Source: Alcanivorax sp. DG881 (GTDB taxonomy: Bacteria; Pseudomonadota; Gammaproteobacteria; Pseudomonadales; Alcanivoracaceae). From it: a stretch of DNA of 64,000 nucleotides. The translations under genes were made by a program, and so were the position numbers. The DNA is taken from positions 2,510,282 through 2,574,281 of the forward strand of contig NZ_DS989915.1 in assembly GCF_000155615.1 (NCBI RefSeq), written 5' to 3'. The notes beneath the pieces are model-generated. The model ran no database searches and had not been told where the DNA came from. It saw only the letters and a program-made list of their open reading frames with translations. This document shows, piece after piece, positions 21,230-31,078 of the stretch. The stretch's first letter is position 1, and each line of letters opens with the position of its first letter.

Positions 21230-22243
21230 GAGCATAGGCAGGGGTTAGACTTCACGTTTCACCCGAAAGGCTTTCACCGCCCGGCTGACGGTAGTTCGGC
21301 TAACGCCAAAATGTCTGCCGATGGCTTCTAGCGAATAGTGCCTATCCAGCCATGCGTGAGCCATTGCTTCATCTCGTGTGGGGAATTGCGCTTCATAGTG
21401 CTCAAGAGCTTTAACGGGTTTAAGGGGCTGGAGCTTCGGGATGTCTTCAAGGGGCTGCGCCTCATCAATCTGCTGCTGTACACGCTCCACAAACGCATCG
21501 GAGCCCAGGTACACCTGATTCTTCAGTTGTTCCCAAGGCGCCGGCTGGTTCGTGCCTTCCCGGACGAATTGCTGGTACCGGCAGGTAGCCGTGGAAAACT
21601 TGTCGCCAAAATACCGCAGAATCCAGTCTCGGGTCAGGCAGGGAAGGGATGCTTCCATGCCTGCGGTCGCCCGGTAGCTGCTCCAGGGCCACTCGTTTGC
21701 CTCGTGGACCATTCGGGCTCGTACTGGATTGAGGACGATATAGCGGGCCAGCTCCAGCAGGTAGCTTTCCTTCTCGACCAAGATGCCCTTGAAGCGTCCC
21801 TGAAACAGGTGGCCGACGCGGCGGTGTCGGCGGTTGTGGTATTGGGTGTACACCCCGTTCAGCCAACGCATGCCCTTTGACAGCGTCGCGGAGCCCGTCT
21901 CAAGGAGCAGATGGTAGTGGTTGCCCATCAGGCACCAGGCATGGCAGTGCCAGTGGAATAGCTCACAGGCTTCAGCCAAGAGATCCAGAAACCGCCACCG
22001 ATCTGTATCGTCCTGGAATATATCGCCCCGGGCGTTCCCCCGAGCCGTGATGTGATAAAGCGCACCAGCGAACTCAATACGAAGCGGTCGAGCCATCTGG
22101 CCCAAGCCTCCATGTCTCGGAATTCGTAGCGAATTCTGACATGGCTGCTGGGAAAGCGTTGTCAGCCGCTGGCGGCCGAATTGGCAAGCGAATGCTTACT
22201 TTCTGGTAGTGTGTGTGAAATGTGAGGTCTGACCCTGGGTCCC
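21230..22243 (-). mobile_element. RAYT unit (REP-associated tyrosine transposase with flanking motifs)
   Basis: The RAYT gene ends in GTCTAACCCCTGCC with its stop codon inside that motif. The other side, beyond the 5' end of the gene, carries AGGTCTGACCCTGGGTCCC at 22225-22243, a related sequence in opposite orientation. Together they frame about 1 kb. The right-hand motif abuts the point where the AraC-type gene loses its 5' part. The boundaries are inferred from these motifs only. Confidence 0.5.
21245..22096 (-). CDS. REP-associated tyrosine transposase (Y1/HUH family)
   Basis: A 283-residue protein with the classic RAYT start ARPLRIEFAGALYHITARG. The HUH motif is GNHYHLLLE with H60 and H62. 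The candidate nucleophile tyrosine lies in the ESYLLELARYIVLNP helix. A C-terminal helix-turn-helix (AIGRHFGVSRTTVSRAVK) follows. RAYTs nick and join REP sequences with GTAG/GTGG heads. The ATG at 22096 matches the usual family start. The catalytic residues are intact. REPs with GTAG heads occur at several sites in this window, which fits a resident RAYT. Confidence 0.9.
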   Translation of the reverse strand: MARPLRIEFAGALYHITARGNARGDIFQDDTDRWRFLDLLAEACELFHWHCHAWCLMGNHYHLLLETGSATLSKGMRWLNGVYTQYHNRRHRRVGHLFQGRFKGILVEKESYLLELARYIVLNPVRARMVHEANEWPWSSYRATAGMEASLPCLTRDWILRYFGDKFSTATCRYQQFVREGTNQPAPWEQLKNQVYLGSDAFVERVQQQIDEAQPLEDIPKLQPLKPVKALEHYEAQFPTRDEAMAHAWLDRHYSLEAIGRHFGVSRTTVSRAVKAFRVKREV

Positions 22244-23099
22244 GCTGTGGTTCGATTTGCTGCGCCGGGCATACGCGGTACGGCCTGTCGACGGGTGCGG
22301 GCTGGACATCGGGGCCTGCATTACGCCTGAGCATGTGGGGGTGCTGGGCTATCTGGTGCAGTCGAGCGACAACCTGGGTCAGGCGCTGTATGCCTATCAG
22401 CGGTTTGAATCCCTGTTCTACGGGATTCAAATGGCGGAAGTGGTAATCCGTGGGAAGCAGGCGGAAATTGGCTGGCCCATGTTCGGAGGGATGAGCCTGA
22501 GTCTGCTGGTGGATGAAACCGCCATTTCCGCGCTGATCAGTTTCCTGCGGAAAATTGTGCCGGGTGCCCCCAATCCGGTTGAAGTGACGTTTTCCTCACC
22601 GCCCCCGGAGCGCCCGGAAGTGTACGAGGCCTTCTTTGGTTGCCCGGTGCGCTTCTCCGCGCCATATGTGTCGGTGCGCTTTCCGGCGGATTACCTCAGC
22701 ATTCCCCTGCCCACGGCAAATCCTGCTCTGCGCCAGATTCTCGATCGCCAGTCCATGGCCTTGTCCAATGCGCTGCCGGGTAACGATCCCTTTGCCTTTC
22801 AGGTGCAGCAGGTGTTCTTGCGGTTGCTACCGGATGCGCGGGTATCACTAAAAGAAGTGGCCAGCGAAATGGCCTTGTCCGTGCGCACCCTGCAGCGCCG
22901 TCTCACCGCCGGCGGTCAGACCTTCCAGGGCCTGCTCGACCGCACCCGCCAGGAACTGGCACAAAGCTACCTGCGCGACCGGTCTTTGTCCCTGTTCGAG
23001 ATCACCATGCTGCTGGGGTTTGCGGAGCAGAGTTCGTTTAACCGGGCGTTCAGGCAGTGGGTGGGGACATCGCCGGGGGAGTGGCGAGAGGGGGCATAG
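22233..23099 (+). pseudogene. AraC-family regulator missing its 5' end
   Basis: The frame encodes about 288 codons of an OruR/ArgR-type AraC regulator. It has the N-terminal ligand-binding domain from roughly its 50th residue onward (GLDIGACITPEHVGVLGY) and a complete C-terminal HTH (LSVRTLQRRLTAGGQTF, ITMLLGFAEQSSFNRAF). A stop codon at 22230, inside the RAYT-flanking motif, closes the frame upstream, and the usual 50 or so first residues are absent. A TTG at 22257 could in theory restart it, but there is no good ribosome-binding site. Best read as a gene truncated by the RAYT unit. Confidence 0.7.
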
Positions 23100-23140
23100 T
23101 GCGTGTCCCCTATTTCTCCCTATTTCGTGTCCCTATTTCG
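23099..23140 (+). repeat. GTGTCCC-TATTTC repeat cluster
   Basis: The motif GTGTCCC followed by a pyrimidine-rich TATTTC appears twice here (23102 and 23128). Related copies begin at 16646 and 20185. Two of the three places border RAYT-related sequence, so they may be debris of the same repeat family. Confidence 0.45.
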
Positions 23141-23160
23141 GCTCGATCCAGAAACGCCGC

Positions 23161-23328
23161 GTGGCACAACCCTTGGCGGATTTTGAGTCGACGGCCCCGA
23201 ACCGTAATAGCGCCATCGCAGCGGCTCATGCCATTGGGGCGTTTAACCTTAAAGAGATAGCTGATTACTTCGGGCTGCACCGTTCGAGCGTGAGCCGTAT
23301 AGTGAGGGATGCACGATGCAAGACCTGA
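23161..23328 (+). pseudogene. C-terminal remnant of a second RAYT gene
   Basis: A 55-codon fragment ends in LKEIADYFGLHRSSVSRIVR, the C-terminal HTH typical of RAYT transposases, preceded by the NRNSAIAAAHAIGAF stretch of such proteins. No HUH domain precedes it. The stop codon lies inside AGACCTGACCCTGGCTCCC (23321-23339), nearly the same motif as at 22225-22243 and at the end of the intact RAYT gene. It is a degraded copy. Confidence 0.7.
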
Positions 23329-23355
23329 CCCTGGCTCCCTCATGACCTTGCTGGT

Positions 23356-24585
23356 TCATTGTCTGCCAAATAATATCCACAGAGAGGCGGAGATTATTAT
23401 GAATGATCCTAGGATGTGGGCTGCTGCACGCAGGTAGCTAAACCTTTCTTGTTTGAAGTAGCTTTTTACAACGACTCGATTGAGTTTTCCGAACCAGCCA
23501 GAGAAATAAATGTGAATTAGAAGTGTTATTCCTGCTGTTAAGAATAACCAGTTATAAATGTTTAGGTAATCAGAGAAAAAAGTGGTGAACAATTCGGGGT
23601 AGGGCTCGATTTCGCCGTGATGCTTTTCTGGTTTTAGTCGGTGTAGGTTGAAGGAGATAACCGTGAATGCAAAAAATGAAGCTAGAAGAAATGATGTTAT
23701 TTGAAGAGATAGCGTGATCGACTTGGATTTTTTCTCGCTTTTTTCATGGCGTTCTTGCCTTATGGCAGAAAAAGATTTTTCAAAGTTTTCAAGATAGATC
23801 AAGATGGAGTCGCAGTATTCTGGCTTTTCCAGTTTGTGCTCTTTGATAATTTGAGCGAGCGATCTCGTGTAGGCGATTAACCCAATGTGTCTATTTCCTT
23901 CGGATTTTCCAAGGTCAGAGTACAGGCGTTTCAGCTCGACAAGTGATCTTATTAGTTGATCAATAATTTTTTTTGCAGGGGAGCGTTTGTCGTTATCGGA
24001 AAAAATTTCTTCAGTAGTGGTGATGCTATCGATCGATTTTGGGTGGTGCTTGTGTCTGTGTAGGCAGTACTTTATAAAATAAAAGGCTTGGCGAGCGAGA
24101 GTTGATGCGCTTTGTGGCTCGTTATCGGGGGTGTTGATCTTCTTCGTGGATAGAAAAGTAATGCCCGATTTGTGCACGGAGAAAGCCAGGACGTATACAT
24201 TTGCCCTGCTTTGAGCAGGTAAGCTATTGATGAAATCTTGGGAGCTATTTTTTTCTTGAATGTTCTTATGTCTAAGTTTGACCTTCCAATCCGCTGCTGC
24301 TTTTCCTGATGGGGCAAGAAGTATCTCGCCAGTTAGAACTTCTCCATGCTCTTCGGTGCGAAGTAATATGCTTGTTTTGCCTGTTAAGTCTGCAGGTTTG
24401 TCCTGCCAGTCTTTTTCAGAGTAGATAAGGTTTGTCTTTGTCTTTGAAAAAATCGGAACGTGTGTATGGTTTTGGCCGAGGCATGGAGCAATGAAGTCAA
24501 AAACCAAGTTTCCGCTGAGGCATGGGATCCACGCAACATAATTATAGTGGCTGAGGTTGGCTCCATCCCCAACTAGCTCTTCCAT
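23356..24585 (-). CDS. Unknown membrane protein with large soluble N-terminal region
   Basis: A 409-residue protein of AT-rich composition. About 290 soluble residues precede three C-terminal membrane segments (near 290-313, 343-364 and 387-406). The soluble part contains a KIIDQLIRSLVELKRLY helix and a lysine/glutamate-rich stretch before the first membrane segment. I do not recognise the family. The ATG at 24585 was chosen because GGGG lies 9 bp before it; the ATG at 24600 has a terminator-like hairpin directly upstream and no Shine-Dalgarno. It follows a small membrane protein gene on the same strand. Confidence 0.7.
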   Translation of the reverse strand: MEELVGDGANLSHYNYVAWIPCLSGNLVFDFIAPCLGQNHTHVPIFSKTKTNLIYSEKDWQDKPADLTGKTSILLRTEEHGEVLTGEILLAPSGKAAADWKVKLRHKNIQEKNSSQDFINSLPAQSRANVYVLAFSVHKSGITFLSTKKINTPDNEPQSASTLARQAFYFIKYCLHRHKHHPKSIDSITTTEEIFSDNDKRSPAKKIIDQLIRSLVELKRLYSDLGKSEGNRHIGLIAYTRSLAQIIKEHKLEKPEYCDSILIYLENFEKSFSAIRQERHEKSEKKSKSITLSLQITSFLLASFFAFTVISFNLHRLKPEKHHGEIEPYPELFTTFFSDYLNIYNWLFLTAGITLLIHIYFSGWFGKLNRVVVKSYFKQERFSYLRAAAHILGSFIIISASLWILFGRQ

Positions 24586-24605
24586 GTTTTTTAACCCCAT
24601 AAAAT

Positions 24606-24633
24606 AAAGGTGGGCCCGGATGGGCCCACCTTT
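24606..24633 (-). terminator. Strong hairpin between the two unknown membrane-protein genes
   Basis: Arms AAAGGTGGGCCC (24606-24617) and GGGCCCACCTTT (24622-24633) form a 12-bp stem with a 4-base loop. On the transcribed minus strand it is followed by TTTATTTTA, so it works as a terminator after the small gene. It ends only a few bases before the first possible start of the larger gene. Confidence 0.85.
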
Positions 24634-24655
24634 GATAAAGCTGAGAGTAATGTAA

Positions 24656-24889
24656 TTATTTCGATATCGAGTCGTAAAAGTAGTCTGACAGTTTCTGCTG
24701 AGGGGTTACGCCTGAGCCGTCTTGTTTGTTGAAAACCATGCCATGCTCGATAAAGAGGCCGTGTTTTCGGCTGGACATTTCTTGAGCATCAAGCTTTTTG
24801 GCGTTAACCGCTACTTTAATAGTAAACAGGACGTGACCAATGCCAGCGCAAACTATCAAAATAGCAATGCCGCTAATGAGTAAATCCAC
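24656..24889 (-). CDS. Small single-pass membrane protein of unknown function
   Basis: A 77-residue protein with one N-terminal membrane helix (LLISGIAILIVCAGIGHVLF) and a polar cytoplasmic or periplasmic tail containing SSRKHGLFIEHGMVF. The GTG start at 24889 has AGGAGG at ideal spacing, so translation is well supported. AT-rich like its downstream neighbour. Function unknown; position suggests partnership with the 409-residue protein. Confidence 0.7.
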   Translation of the reverse strand: MDLLISGIAILIVCAGIGHVLFTIKVAVNAKKLDAQEMSSRKHGLFIEHGMVFNKQDGSGVTPQQKLSDYFYDSISK

Positions 24890-25019
24890 CGCGTCCTCCT
24901 TAATTTGACTATCCGTAGTCGGTTATTTTTTGGGCACGAGAAGATAGCACAACACTAGCAACTATTGCATTGACTGCATATACCGATATGGAATAAGGGT
25001 TGCGGTTTTTGTTTTATTG

Positions 25020-27785
25020 TCAATGCGCCTCTTCCCAATTCTCCCCAATCCCCGCATCCACAATCAACGGCACCTTCAATTCCGCCGCTGACTCCATACG
25101 CGCCTTCACTTCCCTGACCAGATCATCCACCTGATCCTCAGCCACTTCAAACACCAGTTCATCGTGCACCTGCATGATCATCTTGGCGTCGAAGTCGGTG
25201 GTTTCCAGCCAGTCGTGCACTTTGATCATGGCCTTCTTGATGATATCGGCGGCGGTGCCTTGCATGGGGGCGTTGATGGCGGCGCGTTCGGCGGCTTGGC
25301 GGCGTTGGCCGTTTTTGCTGTGGATTTCCGGCAGGTAGAGGCGGCGGCCGTAGACGGTTTCCACGTAGCCGTTGTCTGCGGCCAGGGCGCGGGTGTCGGC
25401 CATGTATTTTTTCACGCCGGGGTAACGCTCAAAGTAGAGATCGATGTATTCCTGGGCTTCCTTGCGCGGCAGGCCCAGTTGTTTGGCGAGGCCGAAGGCG
25501 CTCATGCCGTAGATGAGGCCGAAGTTGATGGCCTTGGCGTTGCGGCGGTCGTTGTCGCTCACCTCGTCGAGAGTTTTTCCCCACACTTCGGCGGCGGTAG
25601 CGCGGTGGATATCCAGGCCTTTTTCGAAGGCGTCGGTGAGGCCCTTGTCGTCACTCAGGTGCGCCATGATGCGCAGTTCGATTTGCGAGTAATCACAGGC
25701 GACGATCTTGCGCCCTTTGGGGGCGAGGAAGGCCTGGCGGATCTTGCGGCCTTCTTCAGAGCGTACCGGGATGTTCTGCAGGTTCGGATCACTGGAAGAC
25801 AGGCGCCCGGTGGCGGCCACCGCCTGATGATAGGAGGTGTGCACGCGGCCGGTGCGCTGGTTGATCAGCTCCGGCAGTTTGTCGGTGTAGGTGTTCTTGA
25901 GCTTGGCCACGCCGCGGTAATCCATGATCACCTGGGGCAGGGGGTATTCCAGGGCCAGCTCCTGTAGCACCGCTTCTGCGGTGGACGGCGCGCCCTTGGG
26001 GGTCTTCTTGATGACCGGGATTTCCAGCTTCTGGTAGAGGATTTCACCGAGCTGCTTGGGGCTGCTCAGGTTGAATTCTTGCCCGGCGATCTCGCAGGCC
26101 TTTTCTTGTAGTTCTGCCATGCGCTTGGCCAGGAACTGGCTCTGGTGCTTGAGCAGGGTGGCGTCCACGTAGGTGCCGTTGCGTTCGATGCGGCTGAGTA
26201 CGGTGACCAGGGGGAGTTCGATGTCGCGGAATACCTCTGTCAGGCGGCCTTCTTTTTCCAGCTTGGGCCACAGGGTCTGGTGCAGGCGCAGGGTCACGTC
26301 CGCATCTTCGGCGGCGTAACGGCTGGCTTCGTGCAGGCCCACCTGGTTGAAGGTGAGCTGCTTGGCGCCTTTGCCAGCGATCTCTTCAAAGCTGATGGTC
26401 TTGCGGCCCAGATACTTGAGCGCCAGGGAGTCCATGTCGTGACGGGTGGCGACGGAATCAAGCACGTAGGATTCCAGCATGGTGTCGTAGGCCACGCCGC
26501 GCAGGGTGATGCCCACATCTTCGGCCAGCACGCTCATGTCGTACTTCAGGTTCTGGCCGACTTTCTTGAGGTTGTCGTCTTCGAGAATCGGTTTTAGTGC
26601 ATCGAGGACAAACTGCTTGTCGAGCTGGTCTGGAGCGCCCGGGTAGTTGTGGCCGAAGGGAATGTAGGCGGCCTTGCCCGCTTCCACTGCCACGCTCACG
26701 CCCACCAGTTCTGCCTGCATGTAGTTGAGGCTGGTGGTTTCGGTATCGAGGGCAAACACGTCTGCGTTCTTGAGTGCGTCAATCCAGGCATTGAGGGCGG
26801 TTTCATCGAGGACGGTTTCGTAGCCTTCCTTGTCGATGCTCAGTACGGACTCACTGTCGGCTTCAAGCTCTACTTTCTTGCCAGCGTCTTCAGCGGCCGG
26901 GTCCTGGCCTTCCAGCAGTTCACTGAGCCAGCCTTTGAATTCCAGGCTGCGGTAATATTCGGCCAGCTTTTCCGCGTCCGGGGTTTGCAGCTTTAACTCG
27001 TTCAGATCGTCGCTGACGTCGCAATCCAGCTTGATGGTGGCCAGCTGGTAGGAAAGGAATGCCATTTCCTTGTTGTCTTCCAGCTTCTTGCCCAGGGTCT
27101 TGGCGCCGCGGAAGCTGAGGTCGGCCACCTTGTCCAGGTTGTCGTAGATGGTTTCCAGCGACCCCAGGCCCTGTAGCAGGCCGAGGGCGGTTTTCTCGCC
27201 CACACCGGGCACGCCGGGGATGTTGTCCACCTTGTCGCCCATGAGGGCAAGGAAGTCGATGATCAGTTCCGGGCCCACGCCGAATTTTTTCTTCACGCCG
27301 TCGATGTCGTAGAGGGCGTCGTTCATGGTGTTGATCAGGGTGACTTGCTCGGTGACCAGCTGGGCCATGTCCTTGTCGCCGGTGGAGATCAGCACTGGTT
27401 TGCCCTGGCTGCCGAAGATGCGTGCGTAGGTGCCGATCACGTCGTCGGCTTCCACGCCGTCTTCGATGATCAGCGGCAGGCCCATGGCGCGGATCAGGTC
27501 GTGCAGGGGCGTCACTTGCTCGCGCAGATCATCGGGCATGGGCGGGCGCTGGGATTTGTATTCCTCGAACATTTCGTCGCGGAAGGTCTTGCCCTTGGCG
27601 TCGAAGATCACCGCCATATATTGCGGGTCGTAGTCCTTGATCAGCTTGCGCAGCATGGCGGCTACCCCGCGCACCGCCCCGGTGGGCTGGCCGCTGGAGG
27701 TCACCAGAGGCGGGAGGGCGTGAAAGGCGCGATAAAGGTAGGAGGAACCATCGACCAGGATGATGGGTTTTTCGGCTGCGGACAT
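25020..27785 (-). CDS. polA: DNA polymerase I
   Basis: A 921-residue family A polymerase with all three activities. The 5'-3' exonuclease/flap domain spans about 1-290 (FDAKGKTFRDEMFEEYK, DKVDNIPGVPGVGEKTA). The 3'-5' proofreading domain has intact metal residues in ALDTETTSLNY. The polymerase domain carries motif A DYSQIELRIMAHLS, the O-helix RRNAKAINFGLIYGMS and motif C QVHDELVFEV. It fills gaps in Okazaki fragment maturation and excision repair. In Pseudomonas it lies near engB; here the mrp operon and the small RNAs lie between. No clear terminator was seen downstream. Confidence 0.98.
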   Translation of the reverse strand: MSAAEKPIILVDGSSYLYRAFHALPPLVTSSGQPTGAVRGVAAMLRKLIKDYDPQYMAVIFDAKGKTFRDEMFEEYKSQRPPMPDDLREQVTPLHDLIRAMGLPLIIEDGVEADDVIGTYARIFGSQGKPVLISTGDKDMAQLVTEQVTLINTMNDALYDIDGVKKKFGVGPELIIDFLALMGDKVDNIPGVPGVGEKTALGLLQGLGSLETIYDNLDKVADLSFRGAKTLGKKLEDNKEMAFLSYQLATIKLDCDVSDDLNELKLQTPDAEKLAEYYRSLEFKGWLSELLEGQDPAAEDAGKKVELEADSESVLSIDKEGYETVLDETALNAWIDALKNADVFALDTETTSLNYMQAELVGVSVAVEAGKAAYIPFGHNYPGAPDQLDKQFVLDALKPILEDDNLKKVGQNLKYDMSVLAEDVGITLRGVAYDTMLESYVLDSVATRHDMDSLALKYLGRKTISFEEIAGKGAKQLTFNQVGLHEASRYAAEDADVTLRLHQTLWPKLEKEGRLTEVFRDIELPLVTVLSRIERNGTYVDATLLKHQSQFLAKRMAELQEKACEIAGQEFNLSSPKQLGEILYQKLEIPVIKKTPKGAPSTAEAVLQELALEYPLPQVIMDYRGVAKLKNTYTDKLPELINQRTGRVHTSYHQAVAATGRLSSSDPNLQNIPVRSEEGRKIRQAFLAPKGRKIVACDYSQIELRIMAHLSDDKGLTDAFEKGLDIHRATAAEVWGKTLDEVSDNDRRNAKAINFGLIYGMSAFGLAKQLGLPRKEAQEYIDLYFERYPGVKKYMADTRALAADNGYVETVYGRRLYLPEIHSKNGQRRQAAERAAINAPMQGTAADIIKKAMIKVHDWLETTDFDAKMIMQVHDELVFEVAEDQVDDLVREVKARMESAAELKVPLIVDAGIGENWEEAH

Positions 27786-28279
27786 GGGGCTCGACTTCTG
27801 CTGACTGAAAGATGCAGAGAGTGTAGCGGAAATGGCGGGATTCGGCAGGGCGTGGGGTTAACTGTAGGAGCACCACTTGAGGTGCGAACCCGGCGTGGGG
27901 CAACGTAAACCGGTGGGGAAGGGTGATGCTGGCCGGCGGTGGTGTATTGCCTGTGCGGGTGGACGGCAAGTGCGTAGCCTCGCTGGCGCTCGGTTCGCAC
28001 CTCAAGAGGTGCTCCTACAGGTGCTTGTTGCTCAGGTTTTCGTATCTCGTATCTCGCTTCTGGCCCGGCACGGTGCCCCCATGGCATACTCGGTGTCCCT
28101 TATCATCGATACGGATGTTATGACCGCTTCTTTGGTCCAGCCCTGCCGCATCATCCTGTCCCAGTGCCCGCGCCGGGGACGTCGTCCGTATTTTCCTGAT
28201 CCGCCGTTGTCTTTCTAGTTCACCCTGTTCAAGCTAACGGGCGGGTTGCCGCCCTTGTGACAATGACAACGGATTGACT
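27786..28279. other. Intergenic region between polA and the mrp operon, with a REP pair
   Basis: About 490 bp separate the divergent polA and mrp genes. The main structure is an inverted REP pair (27864-28018). A 32-codon frame at 28120-28218 exists but has no evidence of translation. The promoter of the mrp operon must lie here; none was assigned. Confidence 0.5.
27864..28018. repeat. REPIN: inverted pair of REP elements with GTAG heads
   Basis: The left REP starts GTAGGAGCACCACTTGAGGTG at 27864. The right one, at 27992-28018, is its inverted near-copy ending CTCCTAC. The GTAG heads point outward, the arrangement of REPINs mobilised by RAYTs. Stems are CACC..GGTG and CACCTC..GAGGTG. Confidence 0.7.
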
Positions 28280-31078
28280 ATGAATCTTGCCTTTGTGGTG
28301 ATGTTGCCCTTTCTGGGCGCGTTCCTGCCGCCATTGGTGGAGCGCGTAACGGGGAACCGCACCTTGCTGGCCTGCGGGGCGGCGGCGCTGCCGGCGCTGG
28401 CGCTGGCGCTGCTTTTCAAGCCGGCCCAGCAGGTGTTCGCCGGGGAGACCCTGCACAGCACCCTTAACTGGATCCCCTCGCTGGACCTGTCGCTGGCCTT
28501 CCGCCTGGATGGCCTGGCGTTGCTGTTTGCCATTCTGGTGTTGGGCATCGGCCTGCTGGTGATCCTCTACGCCCGCTATTACCTGTCTGCCAAAGAGAAG
28601 GCGGGGCGCTTCTACGCCTACCTGCTGCTCTTTATGGGGGCCATGCTGGGGGTGGTGACCAGCGATAACCTGCTGTTGCTGGTGGTGTTCTGGGAGCTGA
28701 CCAGCCTTAGTTCCTTCCTGCTGATCGGTTTCTGGGGGCACCAGACCGGAGCCCGCAAGGGCGCGCGCATGGCGATGACGGTGACCGGCATGGGCGGCCT
28801 GGCGCTGCTGGCCGGGGTGCTGTTGATCGGTGATGTGGTGGGGTCGTTCTCACTGACCGAGGTGCTGGCCAGCGGTGACCTGATTCGCGGCAGTGAGTTG
28901 TACCCGCTGATTCTGTGTCTGGTGCTGCTGGGGGCCTTTACCAAGAGCGCCCAGTTCCCGTTCCATTTCTGGCTGCCCCATGCCATGGCGGCACCTACTC
29001 CGGTGAGTGCGTACCTGCATTCGGCGACCATGGTGAAAGCCGGGGTGTTCCTGCTGGCGCGTTTGTATCCGGCGCTGGCTGGCACCGATTTGTGGTTCGA
29101 GATTGTTACCCTGGCGGGCATGGCGACGCTGCTCTGGGGTGCGGCGGCGGCGCTGTTCCAGCACGATCTAAAAGGCCTGCTGGCGTATTCCACCATTAGC
29201 CATCTGGGCCTGATCACCCTGCTGTTCGGCCTGAACAGCCAGCTGGCGGCCGTGGCGGCGGTGTTCCATATCATTAACCATGCCACCTTCAAGGCCAGCC
29301 TTTTCATGGCCGCGGGGATCATTGATCACGAGACCGGCACCCGCGACATGCGCCGTATCAATGGCCTGTGGAAGTACATGCCCTATACGGCGGTGCTGGC
29401 CATGGTGGCGTCGGCGGCCATGGCGGGGGTGCCGTTGCTGAACGGTTTCCTGTCCAAGGAGATGTTCTTTACCGAGACCTTGCAGTCTGAGCAGCTGGGG
29501 GCCTTGAGCTGGTTGCTGCCCCTGGGTGCGACCCTGGGCGGGGTGTTCTCGGTGGCCTATTCGGCGCGCTTTATTCACGACGTGTTCTTCAACGGTGAGC
29601 CCATCAACCTGCCCAAATACCCGCCCCATGAACCGCCGCGCTACATGAAGGTGCCGGTGGAGATTCTGGTGGCGCTGTGTGTGGCGGTGGGGGTGTTCCC
29701 GGCGATCACCGTGGCCGGGCTGCTGGCGGTGGCTGCCACCGCTACCCTGGGGGGCGAGCTGCCGGAGTATCACCTGGCCATCTGGCATGGCTTTAACCTG
29801 CCGTTGGTGATGAGCTTTATTGCCTTGTTTGGTGGCATCTTTATTTACTCCCAGCGGCGCCGGTTGTTTGATCTGTACGCGCGCTTGCCCGAGGTGGACG
29901 CCAAGCTGGTGTTCGAAGGGCGCATTCAGCAGCTGGGCCGGCTGGCCAGTGCGGTTACCGGGCGGCTGCAGAATGGCTCGTTGCAGAGTTATGTGGCCTG
30001 GGGTGTGACGCTGGTGGCGGTGATTCTGCTCACCCAGATGTGGCACTTGCCGGCGCTGAGCCTGGATGTGGGTATGTTGCCCATGGATGGGGTGGCGATT
30101 CTGTGTACCGCCATGCTGGTGGCGGCCGCTTTCCTGACCACCATCCTGCATCGACACCGGATGACGTCGATCATGTCGCTGAGTGTGGTGGGGCTGATGG
30201 TGTCGCTGCTGTTCGTGCGCTTCTCGGCGCCGGACTTGGCGCTGACCCAGTTGTCGGTAGAGGTGGTGACCATGTTGCTGCTGATGCTGGCCATGTATTT
30301 CCTGCCGGTGCGTACCAAGGTGGAATCCTCGTCGGTGCGGGTGGTCCGTGATGTGCTGCTTGCGCTTATTGTGGGGAGTGGTGTTGCGGTGCTGGCGTTC
30401 CTGGTGATGACCGGCGAGACCGCCACCATCAGTCAGTTCTTTATGGATAACAGCAAGTCCGGCGGGGGCGGCACCAATGTGGTGAATGTGATCCTGGTGG
30501 ACTTCCGCGGCTTCGACACCTTTGGTGAAATCACCGTGTTGGGGATTGCCGCCATGGGCATTTATGCCTTGCTCAAGGATCTGAATCTGGCGTCGGCCAA
30601 ATACGATTCGCTGGGGCGGCCCTGGGCAAAAGACGCCCACCCGCTGGTGCTGGTAACGATCTCCCGGCCGCTGTTGCCATTGGCTTTGTTGATTGCCGTG
30701 TACATCTTCTTGCGGGGGCATAACTTGCCCGGCGGTGGTTTTGTGGCGGGCTTGATCACCTCGGTGGCACTGGTGCTGCAATACGTCGCATCCGGCGTGG
30801 GCTGGGTGCATAGCCGCATGCCTGGGGATTACCACCCGGTGGTGGCGCTGGGTGTGTTGCTGGCCGGGCTGACCGGGGTGGGTAGCTGGGCCTTTGGCTA
30901 CCCCTTCCTGACCAGCTCGTTCACCTATGTGTCACTGCCGGTGATCGGCAAATTTGAGTTGGCCACGGCCATGCTGTTCGACACCGGGGTGTTCCTCACG
31001 GTGGTGGGGTCAACGCTGCTGATGCTGGCCAATCTGGGCAAGTTGTCGTTGCTGGATGACAAGAGGGAGAACGCCTGA
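28280..31078 (+). CDS. mrpA: Mrp Na+/H+ antiporter subunit A fused to B
   Basis: A 932-residue polytopic protein. The first 500 or so residues are a proton-pumping NuoL-like domain ([42 protein letters not shown]). The C-terminal 250 residues contain the MrpB domain ([16 protein letters not shown]), so this is the fused MrpA' of group 2 Mrp systems. It exports Na+ in exchange for H+ across the inner membrane. The ATG at 28280 is chosen over an in-frame TTG two codons upstream. It overlaps mrpC by 1 bp (TGATG). It opens a six-gene operon. Confidence 0.96.
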   Translation: MNLAFVVMLPFLGAFLPPLVERVTGNRTLLACGAAALPALALALLFKPAQQVFAGETLHSTLNWIPSLDLSLAFRLDGLALLFAILVLGIGLLVILYARYYLSAKEKAGRFYAYLLLFMGAMLGVVTSDNLLLLVVFWELTSLSSFLLIGFWGHQTGARKGARMAMTVTGMGGLALLAGVLLIGDVVGSFSLTEVLASGDLIRGSELYPLILCLVLLGAFTKSAQFPFHFWLPHAMAAPTPVSAYLHSATMVKAGVFLLARLYPALAGTDLWFEIVTLAGMATLLWGAAAALFQHDLKGLLAYSTISHLGLITLLFGLNSQLAAVAAVFHIINHATFKASLFMAAGIIDHETGTRDMRRINGLWKYMPYTAVLAMVASAAMAGVPLLNGFLSKEMFFTETLQSEQLGALSWLLPLGATLGGVFSVAYSARFIHDVFFNGEPINLPKYPPHEPPRYMKVPVEILVALCVAVGVFPAITVAGLLAVAATATLGGELPEYHLAIWHGFNLPLVMSFIALFGGIFIYSQRRRLFDLYARLPEVDAKLVFEGRIQQLGRLASAVTGRLQNGSLQSYVAWGVTLVAVILLTQMWHLPALSLDVGMLPMDGVAILCTAMLVAAAFLTTILHRHRMTSIMSLSVVGLMVSLLFVRFSAPDLALTQLSVEVVTMLLLMLAMYFLPVRTKVESSSVRVVRDVLLALIVGSGVAVLAFLVMTGETATISQFFMDNSKSGGGGTNVVNVILVDFRGFDTFGEITVLGIAAMGIYALLKDLNLASAKYDSLGRPWAKDAHPLVLVTISRPLLPLALLIAVYIFLRGHNLPGGGFVAGLITSVALVLQYVASGVGWVHSRMPGDYHPVVALGVLLAGLTGVGSWAFGYPFLTSSFTYVSLPVIGKFELATAMLFDTGVFLTVVGSTLLMLANLGKLSLLDDKRENA

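Noticed and set aside
22257..23099. The AraC-type frame as an intact gene from a TTG start
   Set aside because: The family's first 50 or so residues are missing, there is no ribosome-binding site, and the frame stops upstream at the RAYT motif.
28120..28218. A 32-codon frame upstream of mrpA that could be a leader peptide
   Set aside because: No ribosome-binding site, composition like non-coding sequence, and no link to the mrp genes.
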